Source: Natronospirillum sp.
GTDB taxonomy: Bacteria > Pseudomonadota > Gammaproteobacteria > Pseudomonadales > Natronospirillaceae
Length of the DNA: 46,846 nucleotides
Reading direction: 5' to 3'
Assembly (NCBI RefSeq): GCF_022565775.1
Contig: NZ_JAIUMC010000017.1
Location: 1 to 46,846 of the forward strand
In this document: piece by piece, positions 22,579 to 30,627 of the stretch
Layout of the letters: every line of letters begins with the position of its first letter
How positions within the stretch are numbered: the first letter of the stretch is position 1
Translations under genes and position numbers: made by a program
The notes under the pieces: model-generated
What the model saw: the letters and a program-made list of their open reading frames with translations, nothing else
The model's database searches: none
What the model was told of the DNA's origin: nothing

Positions 22579-25401
22579 ATGATTTCGACGACGGGACTCG
22601 TTGCTGCCATGCTCCTTTCGCTCATCATACTGCTGCCGTTCATCGGAGTCCTGCTGCCGGTGATCTTTCACCGCTATGGGCGCAGCGCCTGCGCCTGGGC
22701 CACGGCCATCCCTCCCTTTGCCGGCCTGCTGTTGCTGCTGTCACAGGCGAGTCGGGTATTCGCCGGCGAAGTCCAGGTGGTGCGCTGGAACTGGATTCCG
22801 GAGCTGGGTCTGGAACTGGCTTTCCGCCTTGATGGCCTGTCGTTTCTCTTCTGCCTGTTGATTCTCGCCATTGGTTTGCTGGTCATTCTTTACGGCCGCT
22901 ACTATCTCGCCGAAACCGATCCGATGGGCAAGTTCTTCGGCCTGCTGCTGCTCTTCATGGGTGCCATGCTGGGTGTGGTGACCGCCAGCAACCTGTTGTT
23001 GCTGGTGCTCTTCTGGGAGCTGACCAGCCTCAGTTCCTTCTTGCTGATCAGCTACTGGAACGGCCGTTCGGATGCGCGGCGCGGCGCGCGTATGGCGCTG
23101 ACGGTGACCGGCGCCGGCGGGCTCGCCATGCTGGCTGGGGTGCTGATTCTGGGCCATGTGGTGGGCTCGTTCGATCTGGATGTGGTGCTGGCCTCGGGCG
23201 ATCTGATTCGCGAGCATGCCTGGTACCCGGTGATTCTGGTGCTGATTCTGCTCGGCATCTTCACCAAGTCGGCGCAGTTTCCGTTCCACTTCTGGCTGCC
23301 ACATGCCATGTCGGCGCCAACCCCGGTATCGAGCTACCTGCATTCCGCCACCATGGTGAAGGCGGGCGTCTTTCTGCTGGCTCGCCTCTACCCCGCCCTG
23401 TCGGGTACCGAACTCTGGTTCATTCTGGTGTCCATGGTCGGGCTGATCACCATGACATTGGGCGCCGTCACTGCGCTGTTCAAGCACGATCTGAAGGGCC
23501 TGCTGGCCTATTCCACCATCAGCCACCTGGGCCTGGTGACCCTGCTGTTCGGGCTCGATACCCGGCTGGCAGTAGTGGCTGCACTGTTCCACATCATGAA
23601 CCATGCGACCTTCAAGGCGTCGCTGTTCATGGCCGTGGGCATTGTCGACCACGAAACCGGCACGCGCGACATGCGGGTGCTGTCCGGCCTGGGCAAGTAC
23701 ATGCCGATGACGGCCATGCTGGGGCTGATTGCCGCCGGTGCCATGGCCGGTGTGCCCCTGCTGAACGGCTTCCTGAGTACCGAGATGTTCCTCGGCGAAG
23801 CGGTGGCGCAGCAGGTGCTCGGGGGCTGGAGCTGGGTGATTCCGGTGGTGGCCGTGCTGGCCAAGGTCTTCTCGGTGGCCTACTCCATCCGCTTTATTCA
23901 CAGTGTGTTCTATGGCCCAGAGCCGACGGAACTGCCCAAGCCTCCGCACGAGGCGCCGTTTTTCATGCGTGCGCCCATTCTGATTCTGGTGGGTCTGTGC
24001 CTGCTGGTCGGTATCGCGCCCGGGCTGATCATCGGCCCGCTGCTGGCCGCTGCCGCCGAGACCACACTGGCCGGCCCGATACCCTACTACAGCCTCGCCA
24101 TCTGGCATGGCTGGAACCTGCCGTTGCTGATGAGCATTTTGGCCATGGTGCTGGGCACAATGGCCTATCTGAACTTCCACCGCCTGCTGGGCCTGTGGGA
24201 GCGCCTGCCAGCGATCAATGCGATGGATGCCTTCGAGGACTTTGTGCACGACGTGGTCATTGTGCGGGCACGCCAGTTCACCGGCCTGCTGGAAAACGGG
24301 TCGCTGCAGCATTATCTCAGCCTACTGATACTGGGGACCGTAGTGGTAGCAGCCACGGGCCTGTGGGGCCTGGAGAGCATTCGCGGCGACGTCCCTCTGT
24401 CACCGATCGACCCGCCCAGTGTGGCCATTGCGCTGATCATGATGGTGACGGCTGTGTATTCAGCCATCTGGCACCATGAACGCATTGCGGCGCTGATGTT
24501 TCTCAGTGTGGTCGGCCTGGGCATGGCCCTGGTGTTTGCCCGCTTCTCGGCGCCGGATCTGGCGCTGACGCAGTTGTCGGTGGAAATCGTTACCATTGTG
24601 CTGCTGATGCTGATCCTGTTTCTGCTGCCGCCCAAAAGCCCCAATGATTCGACCTATGGCCACCTGGTGCGCGACGGCATTGTGGCCACTTCAGCCGGTA
24701 CCGGAGTGGGTGTGCTGGCCTATGCGGTGCTGACCCGGCCGCAGGAAACCATCAGTGACTATTTCATCCAGAACAGCGTGTCCGGCGGTGGCGGCACCAA
24801 TGTGGTCAATGTGATACTGGTCGACTTCCGTGGCTTCGATACCTTCGGTGAAATCACCGTGATGGCCATTGCCGCCATCGGCATCTTCGGCCTGCTGGAC
24901 GGCATGCGCCTGTTCGACCCGAAGAAGGACCCCAATATCAAATGGGCCAGCGACAAGTATCCACTGCTGTTGCTGATACTGAACATGCCGGTACTGCCCT
25001 TGGCGCTGATGGTGGCGGTGTATATCTTCCTGCGCGGCCACAACATGCCGGGCGGCGGCTTCATTGCCGGGCTGATTGTCGCCATAGCGCTGATTCTGCA
25101 GTACCTGGCCAACGGCCTGCGCTGGTCCAACAACCGGATGCAATGGGACTATCACCCGCTGGTCGGCGCCGGTGTATTGCTGGCCGGGCTGACCGGGCTG
25201 GGCAGCTGGTTTTTCGGTGCCCCCTTCCTGACCTCGGCCTTCGACTACTTCACCATTCCATTGCTGGGTGAAGTCGAACTGGCCACGGCCATGCTGTTTG
25301 ATATCGGAGTGTTCCTGGCAGTGGTCGGGGCAACGCTGCTGATTCTCGCCAACCTGGGCAAACTGCGCTCTCTCGACACGTCTGCAGAGGAGAATCGCTG
25401 A
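22579..25401 (+). CDS. mrpA: Mrp Na+/H+ antiporter subunit A with fused subunit B
   Basis: Largest subunit of the Mrp (Sha/Mnh) cation/proton antiporter, in the inner membrane, which expels Na+ at the expense of the proton gradient. Of 940 residues, about 1-700 are the NuoL-like MrpA (FWELTSLSSFLLISYW, HSATMVKAGVFLLAR, HDLKGLLAYSTISHLG, HIMNHATFKASLFM). About 770-940 are the MrpB part (RGHNMPGGGFIAGL, PLVGAGVLLAG). The fusion is usual for group 2 mrp operons of Gammaproteobacteria. The start is uncertain: ATG 22579 has a weak GGGAA, and ATG 22609 would also give a proper first helix. mrpC begins on the last base of its stop. Confidence 0.95.
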   Translation: MISTTGLVAAMLLSLIILLPFIGVLLPVIFHRYGRSACAWATAIPPFAGLLLLLSQASRVFAGEVQVVRWNWIPELGLELAFRLDGLSFLFCLLILAIGLLVILYGRYYLAETDPMGKFFGLLLLFMGAMLGVVTASNLLLLVLFWELTSLSSFLLISYWNGRSDARRGARMALTVTGAGGLAMLAGVLILGHVVGSFDLDVVLASGDLIREHAWYPVILVLILLGIFTKSAQFPFHFWLPHAMSAPTPVSSYLHSATMVKAGVFLLARLYPALSGTELWFILVSMVGLITMTLGAVTALFKHDLKGLLAYSTISHLGLVTLLFGLDTRLAVVAALFHIMNHATFKASLFMAVGIVDHETGTRDMRVLSGLGKYMPMTAMLGLIAAGAMAGVPLLNGFLSTEMFLGEAVAQQVLGGWSWVIPVVAVLAKVFSVAYSIRFIHSVFYGPEPTELPKPPHEAPFFMRAPILILVGLCLLVGIAPGLIIGPLLAAAAETTLAGPIPYYSLAIWHGWNLPLLMSILAMVLGTMAYLNFHRLLGLWERLPAINAMDAFEDFVHDVVIVRARQFTGLLENGSLQHYLSLLILGTVVVAATGLWGLESIRGDVPLSPIDPPSVAIALIMMVTAVYSAIWHHERIAALMFLSVVGLGMALVFARFSAPDLALTQLSVEIVTIVLLMLILFLLPPKSPNDSTYGHLVRDGIVATSAGTGVGVLAYAVLTRPQETISDYFIQNSVSGGGGTNVVNVILVDFRGFDTFGEITVMAIAAIGIFGLLDGMRLFDPKKDPNIKWASDKYPLLLLILNMPVLPLALMVAVYIFLRGHNMPGGGFIAGLIVAIALILQYLANGLRWSNNRMQWDYHPLVGAGVLLAGLTGLGSWFFGAPFLTSAFDYFTIPLLGEVELATAMLFDIGVFLAVVGATLLILANLGKLRSLDTSAEENR

Positions 25402-25808
25402 TGGAACTGCTGTTTTCCGTATTGATTGCCATCCTGACCGGCACCGGCATCTACCTGCTGTTGCGCGCGCGGACATTTCCGGTGGTCATGGGAGTGGCGC
25501 TGATTTCCTATGCGGTGAACCTGTTCCTGCTAGCCATGGGCCGATTGCGTACCGGGCAGCCGGCCATCATCGGCACCGGCGAGTCCTACACGGATCCGCT
25601 GCCGCAGGCACTGGTGCTGACCGCCATCGTGATCGGCTTTGCCATGACGGCCTTCGTCACCGTGCTCGCTCTGCGCGCCCGGGGTGAACTGGGCAATGAC
25701 CATGTAGACGGCTTTGAGGAGCGCGGCCGGGAGCAGGAGCGCCAGCAGTCTGCCAGCGAAGAAAAGCCTGCGGAGCCCGGGGACGACACACAGGAGCCGC
25801 GCCCATGA
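25401..25808 (+). CDS. mrpC: Mrp antiporter subunit C
   Basis: NuoK-like small membrane subunit, 135 residues with three helices in the first 95 (LISYAVNLFLLAMG, PLPQALVLTAIVIGFA are the family signatures). Residues from about 97 onward form a hydrophilic, Glu/Gln-rich tail longer than in many MrpC proteins. The start shares a base with the mrpA stop (TGATG), and the end overlaps mrpD by four bases, so translation is coupled along the operon. Confidence 0.94.
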   Translation: MELLFSVLIAILTGTGIYLLLRARTFPVVMGVALISYAVNLFLLAMGRLRTGQPAIIGTGESYTDPLPQALVLTAIVIGFAMTAFVTVLALRARGELGNDHVDGFEERGREQERQQSASEEKPAEPGDDTQEPRP

Positions 25809-27340
25809 TGCAGCATTGGTCGCTGTTCCCGGTGCTGCTGCCACTGTTCACTGGCGCCATTCTGATCTTCATGGCACGGGCCGACCTGAATGCGCAGCGC
25901 TGGGTCAGCGTCATATCAGCGGTACTGGGCGTTCCGGTCGCTATTGTGCTGCTGATGCAGGCACAGAGTGGCGCCATCATGGCCTATGCGATGGGCAACT
26001 GGCCGGCACCGTTCGGCATTGTACTGGTCATCGACCGGCTGAGTGCGCTGCTGGTCACCATGACGGCCCTGCTGGGACTGATTGCGCTGCTCTATGGCAT
26101 CCGTGGCGACGACCGCTTCGGGCGCAACTATCATGCACTGTTTCATTTCTTGCTGCTTGGGGTTCAGGGCGCCTTCATGACTGGCGACCTGTTCAACATG
26201 TTCGTGTTCTTCGAGGTGCTGCTGATCGCCTCCTATGCGCTGCTGATGCATGGCGCCGGGCCTGAACGCACCCGCGCCAGCTTTCACTATGTCATCCTCA
26301 ATGTAGCCGGTTCCGCCATCTTCCTGATCGGCATCGGCACTCTGTACGGCATGCTCGGCACGCTGAATCTGGCCGACCTGGCGCTGCGCATTATCGAGAT
26401 CGACCCGGCAGATGCACCCATCGTGCGCACAGCCGGTCTGATCATGCTGATGGCGTTCGGTCTGAAGGCGGCCATGCTACCCATGTATTTCTGGCTGCCG
26501 GCGGCCTACAGTGCGGCCAGTCCGTCTGTGGCAGCGCTGTTTGCGATCATGACCAAGGTAGGGCTATATGCCATTCTGCGCGTGCATGGGTTGCTGTTTG
26601 GCGATCATGCCGGAGTGCTGGCGGGCAGTATGCAGATCTGGCTGTGGATTCTGTCCATCGGCACCCTGGCGCTGGCCATCATCGGGCTGGTGGCAGCACG
26701 CACGCTGAAACGCGCGGTGTCCTACCTGGTGGTCATTTCCGTGGGCACCGTGCTGACCACACTGGCGATCAATGATCCCAATGTGCTCAGCGGGGCACTG
26801 TATTACCTGATTCATTCCACCTTCGTGGTGGCCGGCCTCTATCTGCTGGCAGACCTGATCGGCGCGCAGCGCGGTACCACTCGAGACTACCTGACGCAGG
26901 CACAGCCGCTGGTGCAGCCCAATACTCTGGGTGTACTCTACTTCATCGGTGCGACGGCCATTATCGGCCTGCCGCCGCTGTCCGGTTTTCTGAGCAAGGT
27001 GCTGATTTTCCGGGGCACGGTGACGCACCCGCTTGCGCCGCTGCTGTGGACTTTGTTGCTGCTGGCCGGGCTGATTGCCCTGATTGCACTTGTGCGGGCC
27101 GGCAGTACCCTGTTCTGGCGCACCAACCGCCAGCCACCGGGTCGTCGCAAGGCAGACCCGATCAAACTGGGGGTCACCGCCTTTACACTGCTGCTCAGTC
27201 CGGCTCTGGCTATATTTGCCGAGCCGGTGATTCTGTTTACCGAATCCGTGGCGCTGCAGCAGAATGCACCCTGGCTGTACATTCAGGCAGTACTGAGCAG
27301 CGAAACCACATCCCTGATTACCACCGGGGGAGGACTCTGA
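25805..27340 (+). CDS. mrpD: Mrp antiporter subunit D
   Basis: NuoN/NuoM-like proton-translocating subunit, 511 residues, about 14 helices. Signatures include MTGDLFNMFVFFEVLLIASYALL, split by a conserved Glu in the fifth helix, GLKAAMLPMYFWLP, AALFAIMTKVGLYAI with the key Lys, and KRAVSYLVVISVG. It overlaps mrpC (ATGA) and mrpE (TGATG). It works with MrpA in cation/proton exchange. Confidence 0.95.
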   Translation: MMQHWSLFPVLLPLFTGAILIFMARADLNAQRWVSVISAVLGVPVAIVLLMQAQSGAIMAYAMGNWPAPFGIVLVIDRLSALLVTMTALLGLIALLYGIRGDDRFGRNYHALFHFLLLGVQGAFMTGDLFNMFVFFEVLLIASYALLMHGAGPERTRASFHYVILNVAGSAIFLIGIGTLYGMLGTLNLADLALRIIEIDPADAPIVRTAGLIMLMAFGLKAAMLPMYFWLPAAYSAASPSVAALFAIMTKVGLYAILRVHGLLFGDHAGVLAGSMQIWLWILSIGTLALAIIGLVAARTLKRAVSYLVVISVGTVLTTLAINDPNVLSGALYYLIHSTFVVAGLYLLADLIGAQRGTTRDYLTQAQPLVQPNTLGVLYFIGATAIIGLPPLSGFLSKVLIFRGTVTHPLAPLLWTLLLLAGLIALIALVRAGSTLFWRTNRQPPGRRKADPIKLGVTAFTLLLSPALAIFAEPVILFTESVALQQNAPWLYIQAVLSSETTSLITTGGGL

Positions 27341-27867
27341 TGACAGACTCGACACCACCGGCAGCGCCCGCACGCGATCCGCTCTGGCTGCGCCTGCTTC
27401 CGCACCCGCTGATCAGTCTGGTGATTCTGGCCGCCTGGCTGGTGCTGGACGGCAACCTGACCCCCGCCAATGTGCTGCTGGGGGCCTTTCTGGCCTGGGC
27501 GCTGCCCCGCATGACACGTCGTTTCTGGCGCCATCCGGTGCATGTCCGCTCCTGGACCGGGCTGGTGCGGTTTGCCATCATCGTCATTTGGGACATCATT
27601 ACCGCGAATCTGCAGGCAGTGCGCCTGCTGCTCAAATCACCCCAGGAACTGAAGCCGGCCTTTTTTGTCATTCATCTGGAACTGACCAACCCGGTGGCCA
27701 TCACGGTACTGGCCAATACCATCACGCTGACGCCAGGCACGGTCAGTGCGGACCTGTCTTCCCGCCAGGAGCGGCTGCTGGTGCATGGCCTGCATGTGCC
27801 GGACGTCGAGGCCGCCATTGCACAGATCAAGGCGCGCTATGAAGCACCGTTGAAGGAGATATTCTGA
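27340..27867 (+). CDS. mrpE: Mrp antiporter subunit E
   Basis: Membrane subunit of 175 residues required for Mrp assembly. Two or three helices lie near the N-terminus (PLISLVILAAWLVLDG; VLLGAFLAWALP), followed by a cytoplasmic domain with the family signature NPVAITVLANTITLTPGTV and LLVHGL. ATG 27340 overlaps the mrpD stop by one base (TGATG), the same junction style as the other mrp genes. A longer frame upstream is antisense-like readthrough of mrpD and was not used. Confidence 0.94.
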   Translation: MTDSTPPAAPARDPLWLRLLPHPLISLVILAAWLVLDGNLTPANVLLGAFLAWALPRMTRRFWRHPVHVRSWTGLVRFAIIVIWDIITANLQAVRLLLKSPQELKPAFFVIHLELTNPVAITVLANTITLTPGTVSADLSSRQERLLVHGLHVPDVEAAIAQIKARYEAPLKEIF

Positions 27868-28136
27868 TGCTGCGCATTGCCGTCATCATCGCCATGCTGA
27901 TGTTTACTGTCTCCGTGCTGCTGAACCTGTATCGCATGGTGCGCGGCCCGGATCTCGCAGACCGCATTCTCACCCTGGACTCGCTGTATGTGAATGCCAT
28001 CGCCATGATCATTCTGCTGGGTATTTTCCTCGGGTCGACCCTGTTTTTTGAAGCCGCCATGCTGATTGCCATGATGGGGTTTGTCGGCACGGTCGCCGTG
28101 TGCAAATACCTGTTGCGCGGCAATATCATTGAATAA
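27867..28136 (+). CDS. mrpF: Mrp antiporter subunit F
   Basis: Small three-helix membrane subunit of 89 residues. The family signature RMVRGPDLADRILTLDSLYVNAIAMI is clear in two pieces around residues 25-50, and the ending MIAMMGFVGTVAVCKYLLRG is typical. The start overlaps the mrpE stop (TGATG). Twenty bases separate it from mrpG. Confidence 0.95.
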   Translation: MLRIAVIIAMLMFTVSVLLNLYRMVRGPDLADRILTLDSLYVNAIAMIILLGIFLGSTLFFEAAMLIAMMGFVGTVAVCKYLLRGNIIE

Positions 28137-28156
28137 CAGTCGGAGGACTGACGACC

Positions 28157-28561
28157 ATGAACAGTGAGCTGCCCTTTCTGGTAGAGCTGATTGTCTCGGC
28201 CTTCATACTGACAGGAGCCGGTTTTGCCGTGATCGGCGCGCTGGGCCTGGCCCGCATGCCGGATTTCTACATGCGGGTGCACCTGCCCACGGCCGGCACC
28301 ACGCTGGGCGTCGGTTGCACACTGATCGCGTCAGTGATCTATTTCAGCTTTTCGCTGCAGACCCTTAGCCTGCACGAGTTTCTGATTTCCATGTTTCTGT
28401 TCATCACCGCACCCGTGAGCTCGCACATGATGGCCAAGGTGGCCCTGCACACGGGTGTGCGCTACGTCAGCCATACTCAGGGTCGACCCTGGCCATCACG
28501 CACCCAGCGACCATCGCGGGACAATTCACAGATACTGACTGAATGGCCGAAACGCCCATGA
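28157..28561 (+). CDS. mrpG: Mrp antiporter subunit G
   Basis: Three-helix membrane subunit of 134 residues. Signatures are GAGFAVIGALGLARMPDFYMRVH, written here as the central LGLARMPDFYMRVH, then PTAGTTLGVGC and FITAPVSSHMMAKVAL. GGAGGA lies upstream of ATG 28157. The C-terminal 30 residues are polar and poorly conserved. It is the last mrp gene, and its end overlaps the next gene. Confidence 0.94.
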   Translation: MNSELPFLVELIVSAFILTGAGFAVIGALGLARMPDFYMRVHLPTAGTTLGVGCTLIASVIYFSFSLQTLSLHEFLISMFLFITAPVSSHMMAKVALHTGVRYVSHTQGRPWPSRTQRPSRDNSQILTEWPKRP

Positions 28562-29112
28562 CCGTGCACGAGAACCCGGTGCTGCCGAGCGACCGTTTCC
28601 CGCCCTTGTCAGAGACCGACTATACGCGGGTGGCGCCCGCCTATGTCACGCAACTGCGATTGTCTCTACTGCCGATGTTGCTCTTTTCAGTGCCCTTGTG
28701 GTGGATACTCTTTCAGGGCCCCTGGTCTTTGACTTTGCCTCTCCTGACTCTTCTTGCTTTGGTGCCCCCGATGCTGCTGGTCGTATTGCTGGCGCTGATC
28801 TGGGCGCCCCGACGCTATCGGCTGACCGGCTATTGCCTGCGCCAGCATGATCTTCATCTGCGCACAGGCGCTCTCTGGCAAAGCACGACCTCCGTCACCT
28901 TCAGTCGCATTCAGCACCTCGAAGTCACACAAGGGCCTCTTGAGCGTCTGCTCGGACTGGCGAGGCTGCTGGTATACACCGCCGGCGGCAGTGGACAGGA
29001 TCTGGCCATACCGGGGTTGCAGCGCGCTCATGCCGATCAGTTGCGGCTCTATGTACTGGAGCACCTGAATCAGACCCGAACCATGAGCCGTGTTGACGAG
29101 GACTCACCATGA
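28543..29112 (+). CDS. Bacterial PH-domain membrane protein, YdbS-like
   Basis: Membrane protein of 189 residues with two adjacent helices (about 40-85), then a bPH2 (DUF304) domain: RYRLTGYCLRQHDLHLRTGALW, read in two parts, and VTFSRIQHLEVTQGPLERLLGLA. It ends with the AHADQLRLYVL segment typical of YdbS proteins. The start at 28543 overlaps mrpG by 19 bases. ATG 28558 would give the common ATGA overlap. Its stop overlaps the YdbT-like gene by four bases. Function is unknown, and the tight junction with mrpG suggests co-expression with the antiporter. Confidence 0.87.
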   Translation: MAETPMTVHENPVLPSDRFPPLSETDYTRVAPAYVTQLRLSLLPMLLFSVPLWWILFQGPWSLTLPLLTLLALVPPMLLVVLLALIWAPRRYRLTGYCLRQHDLHLRTGALWQSTTSVTFSRIQHLEVTQGPLERLLGLARLLVYTAGGSGQDLAIPGLQRAHADQLRLYVLEHLNQTRTMSRVDEDSP

Positions 29113-30599
29113 GCGAACCCGCAGCTGCCGGGGAGACCCAGTGGCAGCGTGTGTCGCCGGTGGCCATCCTTTTCTTTGCCCTGCGCGGCATGCGCCGACT
29201 GATAAGTGAAGCGATCAGCCTGACGCCGCTGCTGGTGGTGGTCATCATCAACGAGTCTTTGCGCGAACTGGCTCTGAACTATGGCCTGGTTCTGGCAGTG
29301 GCTGCGCTGTCAGGCGGTGCTCTGCTCTGGTATCTGACTTTTCGCTATGCTGTCGAACCCGACCGGATACTGCTGCGCCAGGGCGTGTTGCGGCGACGGG
29401 CCCTGACCCTGGACTTCAAGCGCGTGCAACAGGCCGATGTTCAGGTGCCCTGGTACTATCGCCCTTTCGGTCTGGCCATGCTGTCTCTGGACAGCGCCGG
29501 CGCCAGCGGCCAGACGGTGCATATTTCCGGAATCAGACTGGACGCGGCCGAAGCCCTGCGTGAGCGGGCACTTACCCAGCGGGATCAGGCCACTGCAGAC
29601 CGGCCCGACCTGGCAAAGGACAGCACTGCTGAAGCGGACTATGTAATGACATTGCCAGCCAGTGAAGTGGTGCGCTATGGCCTGATGCACAACACGCTGC
29701 TGGTCATTCTGCCGGTGCTGGCCCCCTTTTCCGAAGTACTGATCCGCCGTCTGGAAACCGTGCTGTCATGGCTGGCGCCCGACTGGATTGCCAGCGATGC
29801 GCTAAGTGGCGGTCAGCGGATCACGGCGATTCTGGCATTATTGCTGGCTGTGCTGCTGGCCCTGGTACTGGTCTCGGTCGTGCTGGGTCTGATGCGCTAC
29901 TACGGCTACCGGCTGGAACGCCATGGCGAACATTTTCGCTATCGTGCCGGCCTGACCACAGTGCTGACCCGCAGTGTGCGCCTGTCGCGTGTGCAGATGG
30001 TCACCTTGCGCCTGAGCTGGGTCGGGCGGCTGCTGCAGCGGCAATCCATGCTGATCAACAAGGCCGGAGATATCGCAACCGGGCAGGACAAGGAAAGCTT
30101 CGTTGTCCCGGTGCTGGACGCAAAGCGTGCAGACGCTATGTGCAAGGAGTTCGAGCTGCCAGAAGCTCCACCGTGGCAGACGACTCATGTGGGTGTATTG
30201 TTTCCCGGCCTGATCAGTTGGCTGGTGCTGAGCAGCCTGCTGTTGGTAGTTCTGTTCATTGTGGGGGCGTCTGCGGTCGCGCTGCTCGTCCCGGCTGGCC
30301 TGATGGTGCTGGGTTCGGCTTGGTCACTGCTGGCCTGGCGTCGTTTGCGCCTGTGTCGCACGCCTGAATGGCTGGGTGTTCGCCAGGGGGTGGTAGGACG
30401 CACCACACGCTGGCTTCCGGCTGCCCGTGTTCAGTCGGTCACGTTGAAGCAACCCCTCTGGCAGCGCCGACTTGGGCGAGCCTCGCTGGAGGTAAGAGCC
30501 GCTGGTGGGCGTCTGACGCTGCCCTGGCTGACCGTCGAACTGGCCGAGCAATGGCGCGACGAACTGCTGTATCGAGCCGCTCGCGGTGACATGCTATGA
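29109..30599 (+). CDS. Bacterial PH-domain membrane protein, YdbT-like
   Basis: Partner of the preceding protein, 496 residues. Three bPH2 repeats are interleaved with pairs of membrane helices. The repeats are recognisable from LRQGVLRRRALTLDFKRVQQADV (first), FRYRAGLTTVLTRSVRLSRVQMV (second) and GVRQGVVGRTTRWLPAARVQSV (third), each written here as a landmark around residues 95, 275 and 425. YdbS/YdbT pairs are widespread, and their role is not established. It overlaps the upstream gene (ATGA) and converges on the M23-hydrolase gene. Confidence 0.87.
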   Translation: MSEPAAAGETQWQRVSPVAILFFALRGMRRLISEAISLTPLLVVVIINESLRELALNYGLVLAVAALSGGALLWYLTFRYAVEPDRILLRQGVLRRRALTLDFKRVQQADVQVPWYYRPFGLAMLSLDSAGASGQTVHISGIRLDAAEALRERALTQRDQATADRPDLAKDSTAEADYVMTLPASEVVRYGLMHNTLLVILPVLAPFSEVLIRRLETVLSWLAPDWIASDALSGGQRITAILALLLAVLLALVLVSVVLGLMRYYGYRLERHGEHFRYRAGLTTVLTRSVRLSRVQMVTLRLSWVGRLLQRQSMLINKAGDIATGQDKESFVVPVLDAKRADAMCKEFELPEAPPWQTTHVGVLFPGLISWLVLSSLLLVVLFIVGASAVALLVPAGLMVLGSAWSLLAWRRLRLCRTPEWLGVRQGVVGRTTRWLPAARVQSVTLKQPLWQRRLGRASLEVRAAGGRLTLPWLTVELAEQWRDELLYRAARGDML

Positions 30600-30627
30600 A
30601 CCGACTGACCTCCTGAAGTCCAGGCGC

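Noticed and set aside
22741-24312. Open frame of more than 500 codons on the minus strand inside mrpA
   Set aside because: It is antisense to a clearly conserved membrane protein, its translation is rich in His and Gln as expected for the reverse frame of Leu/Ala-rich codons, and it has no family resemblance.
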